Of a stretch of DNA of 64,000 nucleotides, positions 1 through 11,970 are shown in pieces. Source of the DNA: Cutaneotrichosporon cavernicola (lineage: Eukaryota > Basidiomycota > Tremellomycetes > Trichosporonales > Trichosporonaceae); assembly GCF_030864355.1 (NCBI RefSeq), contig NC_083397.1, positions 2,728,001 to 2,792,000 on the forward strand. Reading direction: 5' to 3'. Numbering within the stretch: the stretch's first letter is position 1; every line of letters starts with the position of its first letter. Below the pieces are notes generated by a model, which had not been told where the DNA came from, ran no database searches, and was given only the letters and a program-made list of their open reading frames with translations. The position numbers were made by a program, and so were the translations under genes.

Positions 1-3000
1 CATTATCTGGAAGATTAAGAGCGATTCATGTGGCTGACTCGCGACCCCGCTGGCCAACTGGGTTAAGAGCTAGTGAGACAGATCGACACGTCTCACCGCC
101 TCCGTTCAAGGACCGCACGGGAAGACTATCCAGCGATATGAAGATTGATAAGTGAAACTCGGACAGTGGGTTGGATTTTGGTTTTGATCAGATCACGGGG
201 TGTCTGCAACCGGCTCCGCCCCGGGCCTTCGGGCCCAGTTCCGACAATACCTGCGATCAATCCGGAAGAGATAGATACTGAATCCGGTCGGAAAGGACAC
301 CGATCAAGGCGGATGGACAGCGACGCCGAAAACCGACACGTTGTTGACGTTGGGGCAACGTCCACGAACGTGCGATTCTGGCGAGGTCTCAGACAGAATT
401 GCCGAAGTGTGACATGCGAGGCGATGGTCAACCCCATGATTTCGTGACTTTGGCGCCTTCATTTTCCACACGATGATGCGGCGGGAGCGGGAAATGTCGT
501 GGGCGTGCGATTCGTGAGCTGCAGGGGTGTGCCAATCATCACAGCCGGGTCAAACGCCGCCCAACGCGGCCACTTCCCTGCACCAATGGCAACTGGGTCG
601 GAGGCGCCTACATCCATGGAGTCCTTGCTGTGGCAGTCACCAGGTCTCCCGGAGATGAGCTTGGGGCTAGGGGCTAGATGGCAATGACGGTGACGCTTGG
701 TCCGCTGGACCACTGTTTGTAACTGACCGCAACAACGGGTACTTGTGGGGTCCATTAAGAGAGGGAGAACCGATATAATGAGGCTGGACGCATGGTGTGT
801 TAATGGGATATCGTGAATCGTGAGACAAGTGGAGGAAGAGTAGCTCAGGTTGATGTTTCAGCCTGGTAGGCAGTATATATAGCCCATTTGGTCCTCAGCA
901 TCGATGGCAAGGTACTCCAATAAACAACGTGTTCATCTGCAGAGTAACAATCAGGACGAGATAGACGTCAGGGAGAGGAGGACGCAAACACGACCAAGCC
1001 AGACCTGTCGAGGATCGGCGTGCTGCCCGAAACAGGGAACTTGTCCGGACGGACGCTAGGCATACGCATACGACAGAGTCAGTCATACGACACTGGTCGG
1101 ATACCCGTCCGGGCTTGGCAGAGGCTTGTGGGAGCTCGGTGTGGTGACTAAACGGCCCTACTAGCACAACACTGTTGCCATGGCGTCAGCGGCCTGTTCA
1201 TCAAATGGGCGTTCGAGATCGGCTGGGTGACTCTCCCTCGATGGCTCTGCTCCAATAAGGGCTTGCCTGAGAACTAGGTAACCTAATATTATACCAGACG
1301 CTCAGCCAATTCGGGCGGCGAAACATTCCTTGCCGACGCCAGTCCCCAACTGCCACTGCTGGCGCCCTCACCGGCCCCCGACGTAGCAGGGGCAAGGAGG
1401 CTAGTCACGCACTGTTGGCGGGTCTTGCCGATGTCTGCGTATTTTTTCGTGCTTGAACCCAGGAGAGGAGGGCGGAATGTGGCAGTGGCGCCAACGAAAA
1501 TTTGTCGTTCCACCCCAGTTGAGTGTGGTATGTGGCGCCGCGGACATTCCGTCCTCTGGCAATGATGGTGGCTTACAGGAAGAGAAATTACTGGACGCAT
1601 ATCCGTGACCGGTGTTTGATGGTCACTATTGTGGTGGCGAGGAGATGCATAAAATTGATGGTGGCGTATGGACTCCAAAATCAACATCCCAAGTGGCCTA
1701 CGAGTCTAAGCACGCGGCGCAGCTAGGAGTCACGGGGATTTTTCTTCAGGCTCTTAACCACACCCATCGCTGTTACGATCGAGCTGCGCCCACCGTCGCC
1801 AGGACACTACGGACACCGCCTTTTGACAAAGACATCATGATGCAACTCGGCGCCATCTCCACAAGAGCCGTCACTGTCTACCGTCTGCAGGAACAGTTCC
1901 ATTAGCGCTCGGCATAGCCATTATACCGGTGCGGCGCTTACGTCGCCTTGTCGTTGCCTAGGAAGTAGAGGGCTGTGGGAGTGTCGAAACGCACACAAAG
2001 CACTGACTTGTGGACACTCCTTGTGCCCCTTGGAGATCAGGGAGGGATCTGCAGGGCGGAATGCTGTGACGAAAGGCTAGCGATGACGAAGTGCTAGCGA
2101 TTTCCGGTGTGAGCGGACGGACATATATTCGTCCTTTGAACTGAAACCGGCTTCCGGAGAGTTTTGAAATGCACGTGTGGTAGAGTCTGGTCTGCTGGGC
2201 TTGAGCATACTGTGAGTTTTGGTTCTTTGTAGTTGGTGTCAGCCGCGGTAGAACAGAGGCCTCGGGACGCCGGCCGGCGGAGAAGAGGGCGCCGGGAGAA
2301 AGGCACACAGGGGCTCGGCCACGGTCCGCGGTGGTGACGGCCCGGCCGTGGAATGTCCAAGGTAACGTCATCAACAGGCGTCGGCGCCACCGACAGTGTT
2401 ACTCGTGGATGCATGCCACGAGCACATGTATGGGATGCGTCGTGTGCGGGTGTTTGCGCGGGATGACTCGGTTCTTCTAAACGACGGCTAACTTAGGGTT
2501 TAACTGTTCGGGTTTCGGAGATCCGCAGATCAACAGGGGTTGGCACCCTTTCATGCCTTGCAAGGTTTGGGCGTCGATCCCCCAGATGTGGGGTCGATCA
2601 ATGATTGCATTGAGAGCGGCCGGTTTGATGAATCGTACGCCACAGCACCATGGCACCAGAGTTCTGGGCTCATGGGCTCATGATCCTGGGTCGTAAAGTC
2701 AAAGCCCAGGCAAACAAGCCAAGGTCCCAGGGCGCATGATAGATGGGACAGGGAAAGGGGCAGAAAAACTTGTAAACCCGAGACAGATCTTGTCTGAATG
2801 CACGTGGAAGACAAGTTCTCTACACATGCTCGCACATCGCGCACGGCTACAGACCAGCAGGCAGACATTCAAGCGACTGGCGATCGGTTGAGATGAACGC
2901 CGCATGCCGCATGCCGTGGCTCGGCATCGCTCGGCATGGCGCATTTGGATGACAGGCCCGTCCAGAACGGATAAGGGCGGTTTGGGCGTACGTCGACCGA

Positions 3001-3812
3001 CACCTTGACAGCTCGACTACCGTTGTACACCCGCTAGGCCGCTAGAGCCGCGGGAGAAGCAAAAGCATAGAGAGATAGGATAGGCACAGAGATTACCCTG
3101 GGTGAGGATTGTTGTTCCAATGCTTATGATCCGACACATATCCGCCAGCTGTTCTCATCTTCCTGTGGGGGCTAGCAGGAAGCGGCAGATCCAGAAAATT
3201 GTCAGGAACTGTTCATGTTCCTCATACAAACGTACATCTGCCACCCTGGAAACCTTTACTCCCCATGCCTCCCGCCTGCCGGCAACTCGGATATCTGACC
3301 ACTCCTTCATCTCCGTTTGCATCGCATCTCATCAAGACGGTAACCGCCGGCAAGCGCCACATATCTTTGCTCACAAACGATTTCCTCCTCTGCGATATAT
3401 GTGGCTTCTGTAACATCTTCAACTTATTCATCTCTTCTAGACTATTCATCTTCAGGTCGACGACGCCTCTGACGACGGCATCCCCACCCGCAGCCTCAAG
3501 TCCCCACACCCACTTCACACCCACTCTCCCCCACTCTCCCCACTTCCCCACGCCACCGAGGTTAGAACACACATCAACAACACCCATTACCGCACGTTAT
3601 TTTGTCCGCTTCGTTTGGCCGCTGCCACAACCTACCCCACCTTATCTATCGCGTGTGCACCACCCAGTAGCCACATCGCAGGCGGGGTGGGCTTGTTCCA
3701 CCCTCCTCCACTATCCTCGCCCTTCCCTTGATCTCGGCACAGGATCGACACTGATCGACACTGCGCCGTTGCAATCTACCTCGGCTGGGGTGACAGACGT
3801 CCACCTCGTAAT
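1..3812. other. Gene-poor stretch; includes likely promoter and 5' leader of the downstream zinc-finger gene
   Basis: Only short open frames with no family resemblance and no convincing splice-linked exons occur here, so I call no gene. At 223-236 there is a 5-bp perfect stem closed by a TTCG tetraloop. Between about 3450 and 3800 the plus strand becomes strongly C/T-rich and G-poor, as is typical of fungal 5' leaders, and this runs up to the ATG of the transcription factor at 3813. A 310-codon frame at 3199-4131 overlaps the start of that gene; its composition (Thr/Pro/Ser/His-rich) suggests it is only the shifted reading of C-rich DNA. Confidence 0.6.
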
Positions 3813-6800
3813 ATGGCCGACATGCGCCGCCGGGACCTCCCAGCGCGTCTCCACCACGCCCACTCGCCTCCGCAGCTTGGCCAAGTCGGCGCACCACCAC
3901 ATCAACAGCAGCCGCACGCTCACCCGCCACACCCGCAACCCCCCGCACCACAGCTCCTTTCAAACCACCACCCCGCTCATCACATTCCACGCGACCATCT
4001 CTGGGATCATCCCCGACCGCCTGCGCCCCTCTCCACATCCCCCACAAGCAGTTCGTCGTCGCGTTCCGGTCCGGCCAAAAACCTCCGTTGTGTCTTCCCC
4101 GGCTGTGGCAAGCTCTTCACTCGCAAGGTGAGTTTCCCGTCTCGGTTCATGACTCGGGTGTAACTCGGGGTTCGCCTTGGATGCTAAAGTACATGGGACT
4201 GCCACAGTGCAGCTTTTGGCTGACATCATCCCCCTTTCTTTCCCCATCATTCCATTTCCCCCCAAAGGACAGCGCTAACGCTACCAGGATCATCTCATCC
4301 GCCACGCTGCCAACCGTAAGTGATTTGTGCTGCTCACTGCGCGCACGATCTTGTTTTGCTCGTAAATTTCCTTGGCCCACAGTTTCCTTGCGCTTCTTGT
4401 CCCTCACACACAACGCGCCCAGGCGTATAGCGGTTGCTTGGTTGCTTGTCGGATCTGAATCTGATGGCATACATCCCGCGGGCGGGTTTTTGTGGCAGGT
4501 GCAGGTGGAGCTGCACCGTGTCACCACCGGTAAACGGCTGAATTGCGGGATGGGTGGAGTGATGGGAGTTTAGGATGCGGAGGCGAGAGGTGGCTTTTGG
4601 GGCTTTGGGGGATTTGGCTGGCAGTCAAGTGGCAGCTTGGCTGCTTGGATCGATACGAAAGCAAAGTTGCGTCACGAGATGAGCGCTGACCGATGCCTTG
4701 TCACCCATACCACCCCCCCTGACCTCTTTCACCCTGACTTGTTACGTTTAACCGAACCGTGCCTGACAATCCGCCAATGCCGTCCGGGACCACCCAACCT
4801 CTGTTTTTGCTGGTTTGGCCTTGCAACTTGTTCCGTCCAACAACCTCGCCACGGGCCTCGGCAACTGGGAACTGGGAACTGGGCCCATTCTCCGCCGTCC
4901 GACTTGTCTTGAATTCGAACAACTACGTACTCAAACTACCCACTACCCGCTGACATGGACACGACCGCGACTACGACTCCTCTCATCCCCAACGCCCCAT
5001 GGCCGCCACAACCCGCCCCTCCACCGCCCGCACAACTTGCGGCACATGATGCTCCTTTGTGTACCTGACCAACATTGAAACAACAGACTCGCAACCAAAC
5101 TTTCATTGTGGCACTTGTGGCCGCTCCTTCCAGCGACTCGATCTTCTACAACGTCACGAGAGGCGTCGGATTTGCGATCACAAGCGTTATCCGAAGCGGA
5201 TGCGGACTGGCACTGGACCGACACAGCCACAGCTGACTCCGACTTCTGGACCCGTCGACCATGCCTCCACGTCGAGCTCGGACTCCACAGGGCAGTCGTC
5301 ATCCATGCCACCACCAAATAACCGTCCGTCGCCAAACCCTATTCAGTCACATCATGGCCATTCGACACATTCGCACGCCAGCAGTCACGACCATTCGCAC
5401 CATTCGGGCGCCGACTCTGGGCGCTCGGGGCGTAGTGTCGCCTCATCCGTCACTGGTGCCTTTGAATCGTCCACTTCGGAAGGCTTCCCAGTGCACGACC
5501 TGCTCGGCGGTAGCGGCAGCTCCACATCCTCGTCTCTTCTGCAGTCCCTTCCGTCAACTGGAGTCGCTCCCAGACGCCGAACTGGTGATAGTGGAACGCC
5601 GTTCCAGCTAACAGCTGGTCCGCTCGTCATGGAGCCGCAGCAGGCCGACTTTGGTTTTGGCCTAGGCCCTCCAGATCCATGGGAGGCGCTGCTGCAGAAC
5701 ACGATGGTCCCCAATTTTTGGACTGAACCTAACGTGCCCGAGACCTCGTTCGATTTCGATTCGCTACTCCAGCATGGCCCCATGCGCCCACAGGAGAGCG
5801 CTGAGAGGCACGGAAGTGGAGGAAGAGCTGGTGCCAGTGTGGGTGGTAATGAGGACATGCTCGATGTTGGAGACGTCTTACTAGAGCGCCTCAACAACAG
5901 TTATCCAGTGAGTTTGTTCTGAGGGTAGGCGTGTGCGCTCACGGGCCTGTGGGATTTGACCAACTCTGTGCCAAAACCTACCAGACTCGTGTCGCGATGC
6001 CTGTGGTCACCGAGGACTTGGCGTTGGCTCCAGCCGCCGCCTGCTCTCCCGCCCGCAGCAGCTGGGGCTGACATGCCCAGGATCTCAGCTTGACCGCCCC
6101 AGACCTCACAGAGGCACTCGAGCTCCATTGGAGTCTGGTGGCCCCGAGCTTTCCTTTTATTCACCGTGGAACGTTTGACGTTGACACCGCTGCCACCGAA
6201 TTAGTCGTCATGATGGTCGTCACTGGTGCGGTACACAGTGACCGCCCTCGACGTGACGACGGCAAACTCGTTCGCACTGTGCGCTCAAACCTTCTTAAAG
6301 ATCACTGCGGTCTCGACATGCAACTTTCTGCTCTTCAAGCATACACTCTCTGCCATGTTTTCGACACTTGGTACAGCGACACCGAGTCGCTTTTTGTTGC
6401 CCAATGTATGTGGCCCGTCGTCGTTTCACACAGTCGCAAAGTCGGCATAGGCGTCGCAGGGTCGTCGAGCCCCCAAGGTCAAGGCGTGGGCGCGTGGGTC
6501 GCGTGGGCCAAGGACGAGGAGCGCCGGCGGACAGCCTACGCAATTTTATTAATCGACACACAAATAAGCACGTTCTGGTCGCAATATCCCAGCCGACAGC
6601 TTGCCATTTTTGCGCACAACATCAATCTCCCCTGCCCCGCTACACAGTGGGAAGCGTGCACTGCCTCGGATTGGGTCCTCGCTCGCCAGGTCGAGGGCTC
6701 TGGTGACCGCCCGGCTCGTCAGCAGAGACAGGGTTTCCAACCAGGTCTTCATCCTAAGTTTCAAGTCAACGTCATCCACGAGGGGTACTCGAGCGCAGTA

Positions 6801-7592
6801 TTATCCGCACTGGCAGCCGAAAGCGCCTCATCCAAGGTGGACACAGACAACGTGTTCGCCGTCAGTCTTGTGCTTACTGGTCTCCTCGCAATTGCGTGGG
6901 ACTGTCGTACCCGAGGCGGATTGGGCTTGCGCTTTCGCGACGGCAGCAAGCACTGGCGCTCGATTGTTCTCAACGCAGTCGTCAACTTGCGCGCCGAGCA
7001 CGAGGTTGCAACCGCCCATCTCCCGCCTAGCGTCGAGAACCGCGACCTACGCGACAGCATCGCGATCGGGATCATCTCGATTCTCAGCGACATCCCAATG
7101 CTCCAGGTCGCGGCCGGCTCGACGAGCGTATGTGGCGCAACCATCGGGCTGACGCAATTTACCGACGCTGAGCGCCGCCTCAAATTATGGGCGCCAACGC
7201 CCGACGCGTGGACATGCCTCTGGCAGAGTACCCGGTACCTTCGCGACGCCCTTTTTTCCGACTGGGGTACGTACACTCCCTGGGCCGTGTTCCTCACTAC
7301 GCTGGTCGTGTGGGGCTACGCCTCGGGGGCCGACCGCACGCTAGCACCACCCTCTCCCGACCTAGGAGCGTCAAGTAGCGCATCCGCGCTACTTGATGGC
7401 ATCTTCCGCTCTCCAGCACGTGTGGACCTCAACGCAGGCGTGACAGATCTTTTGGCCACCGCTGCCCGCCGCCTCAATGACCTTGGTCAGCCCCTTGACC
7501 GCGAGTCCGCCGCCCTCCTCTGGCGCCTCGCTGGCGGGTCGGGCGATCCATCGCTATCCCCAACGAGGTACGCTACATGGCGTCGAATCTAA
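3813..7592 (+). CDS. C2H2 zinc-finger transcription factor with fungal-specific transcription factor domain
   Basis: Predicted nuclear DNA-binding regulator of about 891 residues. Exons: 3813-4127, 4288-4315, 5087-5907, 6081-7592; phases close exactly. Two fingers are rebuilt by splicing. Finger 1 has Cys93, Cys98, His111, His115; finger 2 has Cys122, Cys125, His138 and a terminal His146 or Cys144. Finger 1 starts in exon 1 and is finished by a 28-nt exon and one codon split over a 771-bp intron. Residues 1-85 are His/Pro/Gln-rich, and a Ser-rich linker follows the fingers. From about residue 395 the sequence matches the fungal_trans middle-homology region (IHRGTF near 415), common in fungal regulators of metabolism. 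The target pathway cannot be told from sequence. The 3' end is slightly uncertain: a GTACGC donor at 7567 and an AG at 7602 would define a very short last intron and a stop near 7615. Confidence 0.87.
4316..5086 (+). other. Unusually long intron (771 bp) inside the zinc-finger coding region
   Basis: Donor GTAAGT at 4316 and acceptor CAACAG ending at 5086 join a His codon (C|AC) that is the last zinc ligand of finger 1. Most other introns here are 30-200 bp. The intron has a short GGGAACT tandem near 4866-4882 and several open frames, none of which resembles a protein. It could hold a regulatory element or a nested transcript, but nothing in the sequence proves this. Confidence 0.7.
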
Positions 7593-8650
7593 TCCTTTCA
7601 GACTGAGTACATAATTTTTATTCACTGCAGAACAAAGAGCGTTGTAGCATAGGCGAGGCTGTAAGAGTGATAGCAGAAATGTGACAGAAGCAACAACACA
7701 GTGCGCCATTGTCGTAATGGAACTGCCGACTAAATCCCTCACCCCATCACTGGCCCCACTCTAACCTTGTCCGCTCCCCGTTCCACTGCCGTCATGGGTG
7801 TAATGATAATGGCTGCTGTACTAGTCGAGAATGGGCATGGCAGAAATGCATATGTGCCGGAGCTTGATGTTTACGGACTTTTCCTGTCGGTGTTTCCCTT
7901 ACTCTGTGGCGAGTGGAATGATGGTGTGGTTGCAGAGACTTCTCCCTATCCTTCTCACGTTGCCCACAGCTCCATGTTCCCACATACTAGTCTTAACCGG
8001 CCTCTCTCATTTCCCCCCTGAAAGACGCCCGCGAGAACATCGCGACCGTCGCTTGTGTATCGCGTTAGCTACTCGGCGTCTACCCACTTGCCTCCAGCAC
8101 CAGATTAATCTCAGAACGACGAATTCCGACGATATCCATTCAAACTATTGGATAGCGCCGAAGACTAGAACCAACACATGCGGCGACAAGGTACGATGGT
8201 TTGGCTGAAGCCGATTTGGTCAGATGCCACCTCCTGCATTCACCTACAACCTTTCACCGACCGCGTCAATGGAACAACATTTGATGGCGTTTCTGTAACC
8301 TTGGACGGCGTGGGTTCCATACAACGATTGACGACATCCTCAGACGCGCGCTCGCCAGAAGTCCGATGGCGTCGGCTGACATCTTCATTGCGTCATTCCT
8401 CAACTCCTCGACTCCTCCGCCTCCGTTTCCTCTTTCCCTGTTCTTCAAGATGGGCTATACATGATGCAGGGTATGTCTATATCTAACACTCTCGCTTCCT
8501 CATCAAACCATGCCGGTCTATGACTGCCAATGGCAACCCCCCAACGTCGTAGGCCCCTCAACACAAGGCAACACCCCCACCGAGATGATAGGACCTTACG
8601 ATGCACCTCCTCTCGCTACTCTAGACCATCTCAGACAGTCTACGCGGGAC
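7593..8650. other. Intergenic, convergent 3' regions; nothing recognised
   Basis: Lies between the 3' end of the zinc-finger gene (plus) and the 3' end of the G-patch-like gene (minus). Short open frames on both strands show no family signature or convincing splice pattern. Confidence 0.6.
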
Positions 8651-9772
8651 TCAAGCCTTGGCCTTGAGCGCGCGTTTCCTCTCCTTCCGCGCCTCCTTGT
8701 CTCGTCTCTTGGCCTGGCGCGCCGCCCGCCGCGCTTCCTTATCCCCCCGCTCGGCCTGCTTAGCCGCCCGCGACGCGAGCTTGGCGGCTCGCTCGCCTCG
8801 GCGTGCATCGCGGCGCGCCCGGTGTTCCTCCTTACTCTCCCCTTCCGCAGATTCATCGTTTTGGGATGTGAGCTTTGATTCGGCCTCAGCTTTCCTCGCC
8901 ACTTTCTCCGCTTTGCGGGCGGCCTTTTCCTCCTTGCGCGCCGCCTTCTCTGCCCGCCGGACGGCTTTCGACGAGCTCTCCGCGGCGTCGGAGGGTGTCT
9001 TCACAGCCATCGTCTCATCTACCACCACTTCCACGGCCCCCTCACTGGAGCTCCCCGAGCTCTCCTCATCGTCTGTGGCCCGCGGCGTATGCTCCTTGCT
9101 CGCGGTGGTGCTCCGGAAGAAGCCAGAGTAAAGCTTGCGCTTCGCGATTTCCTTGCTGCTCCGCGCGGCGATGCTTAGCGCTGGCTTTGGAGGTTCGGTG
9201 GTGGTCGGCGTTGAGGCGCCCGACGTAGCTGCGGATGCTAGAGAGGCTGCGGTAGAGGCGAAGATGCTGCTGTCAGCTGGGAGGTTCCTTCCCAGTTGGG
9301 CTTGGCGAATGGAGCCAACGCATTCGCCGACATGACGGCGGGCATGAGTAGACAGTGTGCTAGTCGTCCATCCCATTCCATCGCATGCCCAGCTCTGTAC
9401 GTGTTGCACTCACTGGTCCCAGAAGGGGATGGCCTCGTCACGGTCCTTGCCGATACCGCTCATCGTCTTCTTCTGCACGACGGGCAGGGGCCGGGTCGCG
9501 TGTCCATGCTTCAGGGCTGGGGTCAGCGAGGCTGTCCTCCGGGGCTGGGGAGGATAGCTGTAGCGGCCTGAACACCGGCGGTTGCTCCCCATATCGTGTG
9601 GCCGACTCGTGAGACAGAACAGGGCATGAGGTGCATCATGTGCGATGTGAGGCGCTGTGCTCGACCCGGAAAAGTAAAACTCACCAGTCCCTTTTCCTTT
9701 CCATCCTTGCCGCACGAGGTGGTCGTGTGGGTCGAAGCTCTTCTCCTTGGTCTTCCCGAGTCCTGCGCGCAT
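8651..9772 (-). CDS. G-patch-like nucleolar protein (Tma23/GPATCH4-like) with Lys/Arg/Ala-rich tail
   Basis: About 268 residues. Exons on the minus strand: 9772-9685, 9516-9414, 9266-8651; phases close exactly. The N-terminal ~65 residues carry a degenerate G-patch: LVRQGWKGKGTAL, then RPLPVVQKK, GIGKDRDEA and a PFWDH end. This order (Leu..GW-GxG, basic strand, GxGKD, aromatic-rich WDH end) resembles yeast Tma23 and human GPATCH4. Those proteins are nucleolar and linked to ribosome biogenesis, so a similar role is inferred. Residues ~135-268 are a long charged run of repeated Ala-Glu-Lys-Arg segments, likely helical and nucleolus-targeting, preceded by an acidic/Ser patch. Intron 2 (9413-9267) ends in CTGACAGCAG. 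Without that splice the gene looks broken in two frames. Confidence 0.78.
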
Positions 9773-10002
9773 GGTTGTTGTTGTTCTTTATGGGGGAGAT
9801 GAGAAATTCTTGGTGGAGGTGGGGTTGGGGCGAACCATCACGTGGATAAACACGTGACCTCCCGATCGGAAAAGTCGGTACGTCACTTGCCAAGCAGAGT
9901 GGTTAGAGAACATGTTCCGCATCGGCGTCCCTACCTTCCTCCACTGTGACAGGCAACCTCTTTGTCATCATCAACTCATCCATCATTGATACATCTATCA
10001 CC

Positions 10003-11970
10003 ATGTCGTCCCCGAACACGGTAAAGGGCGGCGGATTCCACTCGCACCCCTATACCACTTCTCTCGGGTACACAAACCCAAGGGCCCAGCGCGTCGCGAC
10101 CTTGCCTCCAACCCCTGGCGTCGAGGAGGAGCCAACCCCTCACCATGAGCCCCACACTTTCGTCCGCCACCGGGCCCGGAGAGGCATGTCGGTCGAACGC
10201 ATGCAATCGTGAGCTAAAGTCTCTTGTGTGAACTGACTGCAGAATCATCTCATCCAAAGAGCGTAGCGTGACCGACTTTGTGGGCGTGCCCATTTCGCCA
10301 GAAGAAATCAAGCAACAGCCCAGGAAGGTGAGTGACTCAACCTGGATGGAAGATATCTCTTGTCCGTCCGGGCGGCTGATTTGATTGGCGTTACCATTGG
10401 CTGACATCAGCTCCGTAAATACTATGAAAACCTCGAGACGATCCACGACGGCTACGAGGAGGTGGACGGGCTGCTCTCCGGCGAGTTGCCGTCGATCATC
10501 GTCAGCTCGTTCTTCAACGAAACTGTGTCTGGCGACTCGGAGCCGCAACGCTCAAAGTCATACGCATCGCTTGGCGGGTTTGGGTCGGGCCAAGGATCGC
10601 GCGCGACGTCACCTCACCCTAACTGGAATCTGCGATCGCTCAGGCACTGGGGCCCAATTGATGAGGGCATGATGCAAGCGAATGGGGATGAGGAGACCGC
10701 GACCGAGCGGACGCCCCTCGTCGTCGGGGCGAGGGAAGAGGAGCGAGAGCGCGTGGTCAAGCTCGCCATAAATGGTGAGCCTCAACTCTGGGAATGCAGC
10801 TGACGGCAGTCAACACAGCCGTCAACTTCGTCCTTGTCGGTGCAAAGATTGTTGCAGTCCTCTATTCGTCCTCGATCTCGCTCATTGCGTCGCTTGTCGA
10901 CTCGGCACTGGATCTGCTGTCCACGTTGATCATTGTCGGAACGAACTGGGCCATCGGTGTGCCAACAGACCGCCACTTGGTGAGCTCAGCTGGTAGATAA
11001 GCTCACAACAGTACCCCGCTGGGAAAAGGCGATTTGAGCCTCTTGGTGTGGTAAGTTGCCCAACACAATTGCACTCACCTTAGCTTATCTTCTCTGTCGT
11101 CATGATCGTCTCGTTCATCCAGGTCTTCATCGAGTCCCTGCAACGCTTGAACCGCGCACTCCGCGGTGACGAGCCGCCCGTAGACCTCAACATTATCGGT
11201 GTCGCCACAATGTTGGCCACCATCGGGGTCAAGGCCGTCCTGTGAGTGATTGGGAGAACTGAACTAACCTCCAGCTGGATGTGGTGCTCGAATATCCCTT
11301 CATCGTCCGTGCAAGCCCTGGCGCAGGACGCGGAGAACGATGTTTGGTTAAATGCCATCTCGCTGTCCTTTCCCGTGGGCCTAACGCACCGTCGCGAATG
11401 CTGACCCTCAGTACATTGGACACAAGCTTGGATCCAACTTGCTCGATCCCATCGGCGGTCTGTGCCTCTCGGCGTACATCATCATTGAGTGGATCAAGAC
11501 ATTGCTCCAAAATTTTGCGAACTGTATGTCCCTGAAGCACGCGGCGACGCTGACACGTAGTGTCAGGCAAACGGGCCTCGTCAGACCAGTACACACGTGT
11601 GCTGTACATGGTGTCGCGCTTCAACCCCGTGCTGGAGATCTCAGAAGTCGAGGTGTACCACATTGGGTGAGTAACCTGGTCGGCTAAACTGATACCTGTG
11701 ACGACCTGGTGGTTGAAGTCGACGTGATTCTTCCGCGCAAGACCTCCCTTCGCTTTGCGCATGACGTTGGAGAGACTATCCAGTGAGTCGACAGGTTTGT
11801 CCGAGACACTGACTCGCACAGGTGCATGTTGGAAAAGTGAGGCTAAGGAAATCGGACCCTGCTGACCGCAGCCTCGACGGCGTGCTCCGTGCCTATGTCC
11901 AGTGCGTCGCCATTACCCATATGAACAAAGCTGACAGTTCAGCACCGACTACTCATCATCCAATCCGTAG
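10003..11970 (+). CDS. Cation diffusion facilitator (CDF) metal transporter, probable Mn2+ type
   Basis: About 498 residues in 13 exons: 10003-10208, 10243-10327, 10411-10774, 10810-10979, 11012-11050, 11084-11241, 11275-11374, 11412-11523, 11561-11666, 11699-11782, 11822-11836, 11872-11901, 11943-11970. An N-terminal cytosolic region with several His precedes RKYYENLETIHDGYEEVD, a typical lead-in to the first helix of fungal and plant Mn-CDFs. Metal motifs are DSALD in helix 2 and DAEND in helix 5. Asp in both sites instead of His is the hallmark of Mn-type CDF members. The C-terminal ferredoxin-like cytosolic domain follows (EVEVYHIG...LVVEVDVILP). Probably exports metal from the cytosol into a compartment; which membrane is not shown. 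Odd points: the intron 11667-11698 needs a TG acceptor to keep the frame, and one exon is only 15 nt. Confidence 0.9.

Noticed and set aside
3199..4131. 310-codon frame overlapping the zinc-finger gene start
   Set aside because: Thr/Pro/Ser/His composition is what a C-rich leader gives in any frame; the zinc-finger frame is supported by two complete fingers.
9238..9441. Apparent frameshift in the G-patch-like gene
   Set aside because: Explained by an intron 9413-9267 with GTGAGT donor and CTGACAGCAG end that restores one continuous frame.
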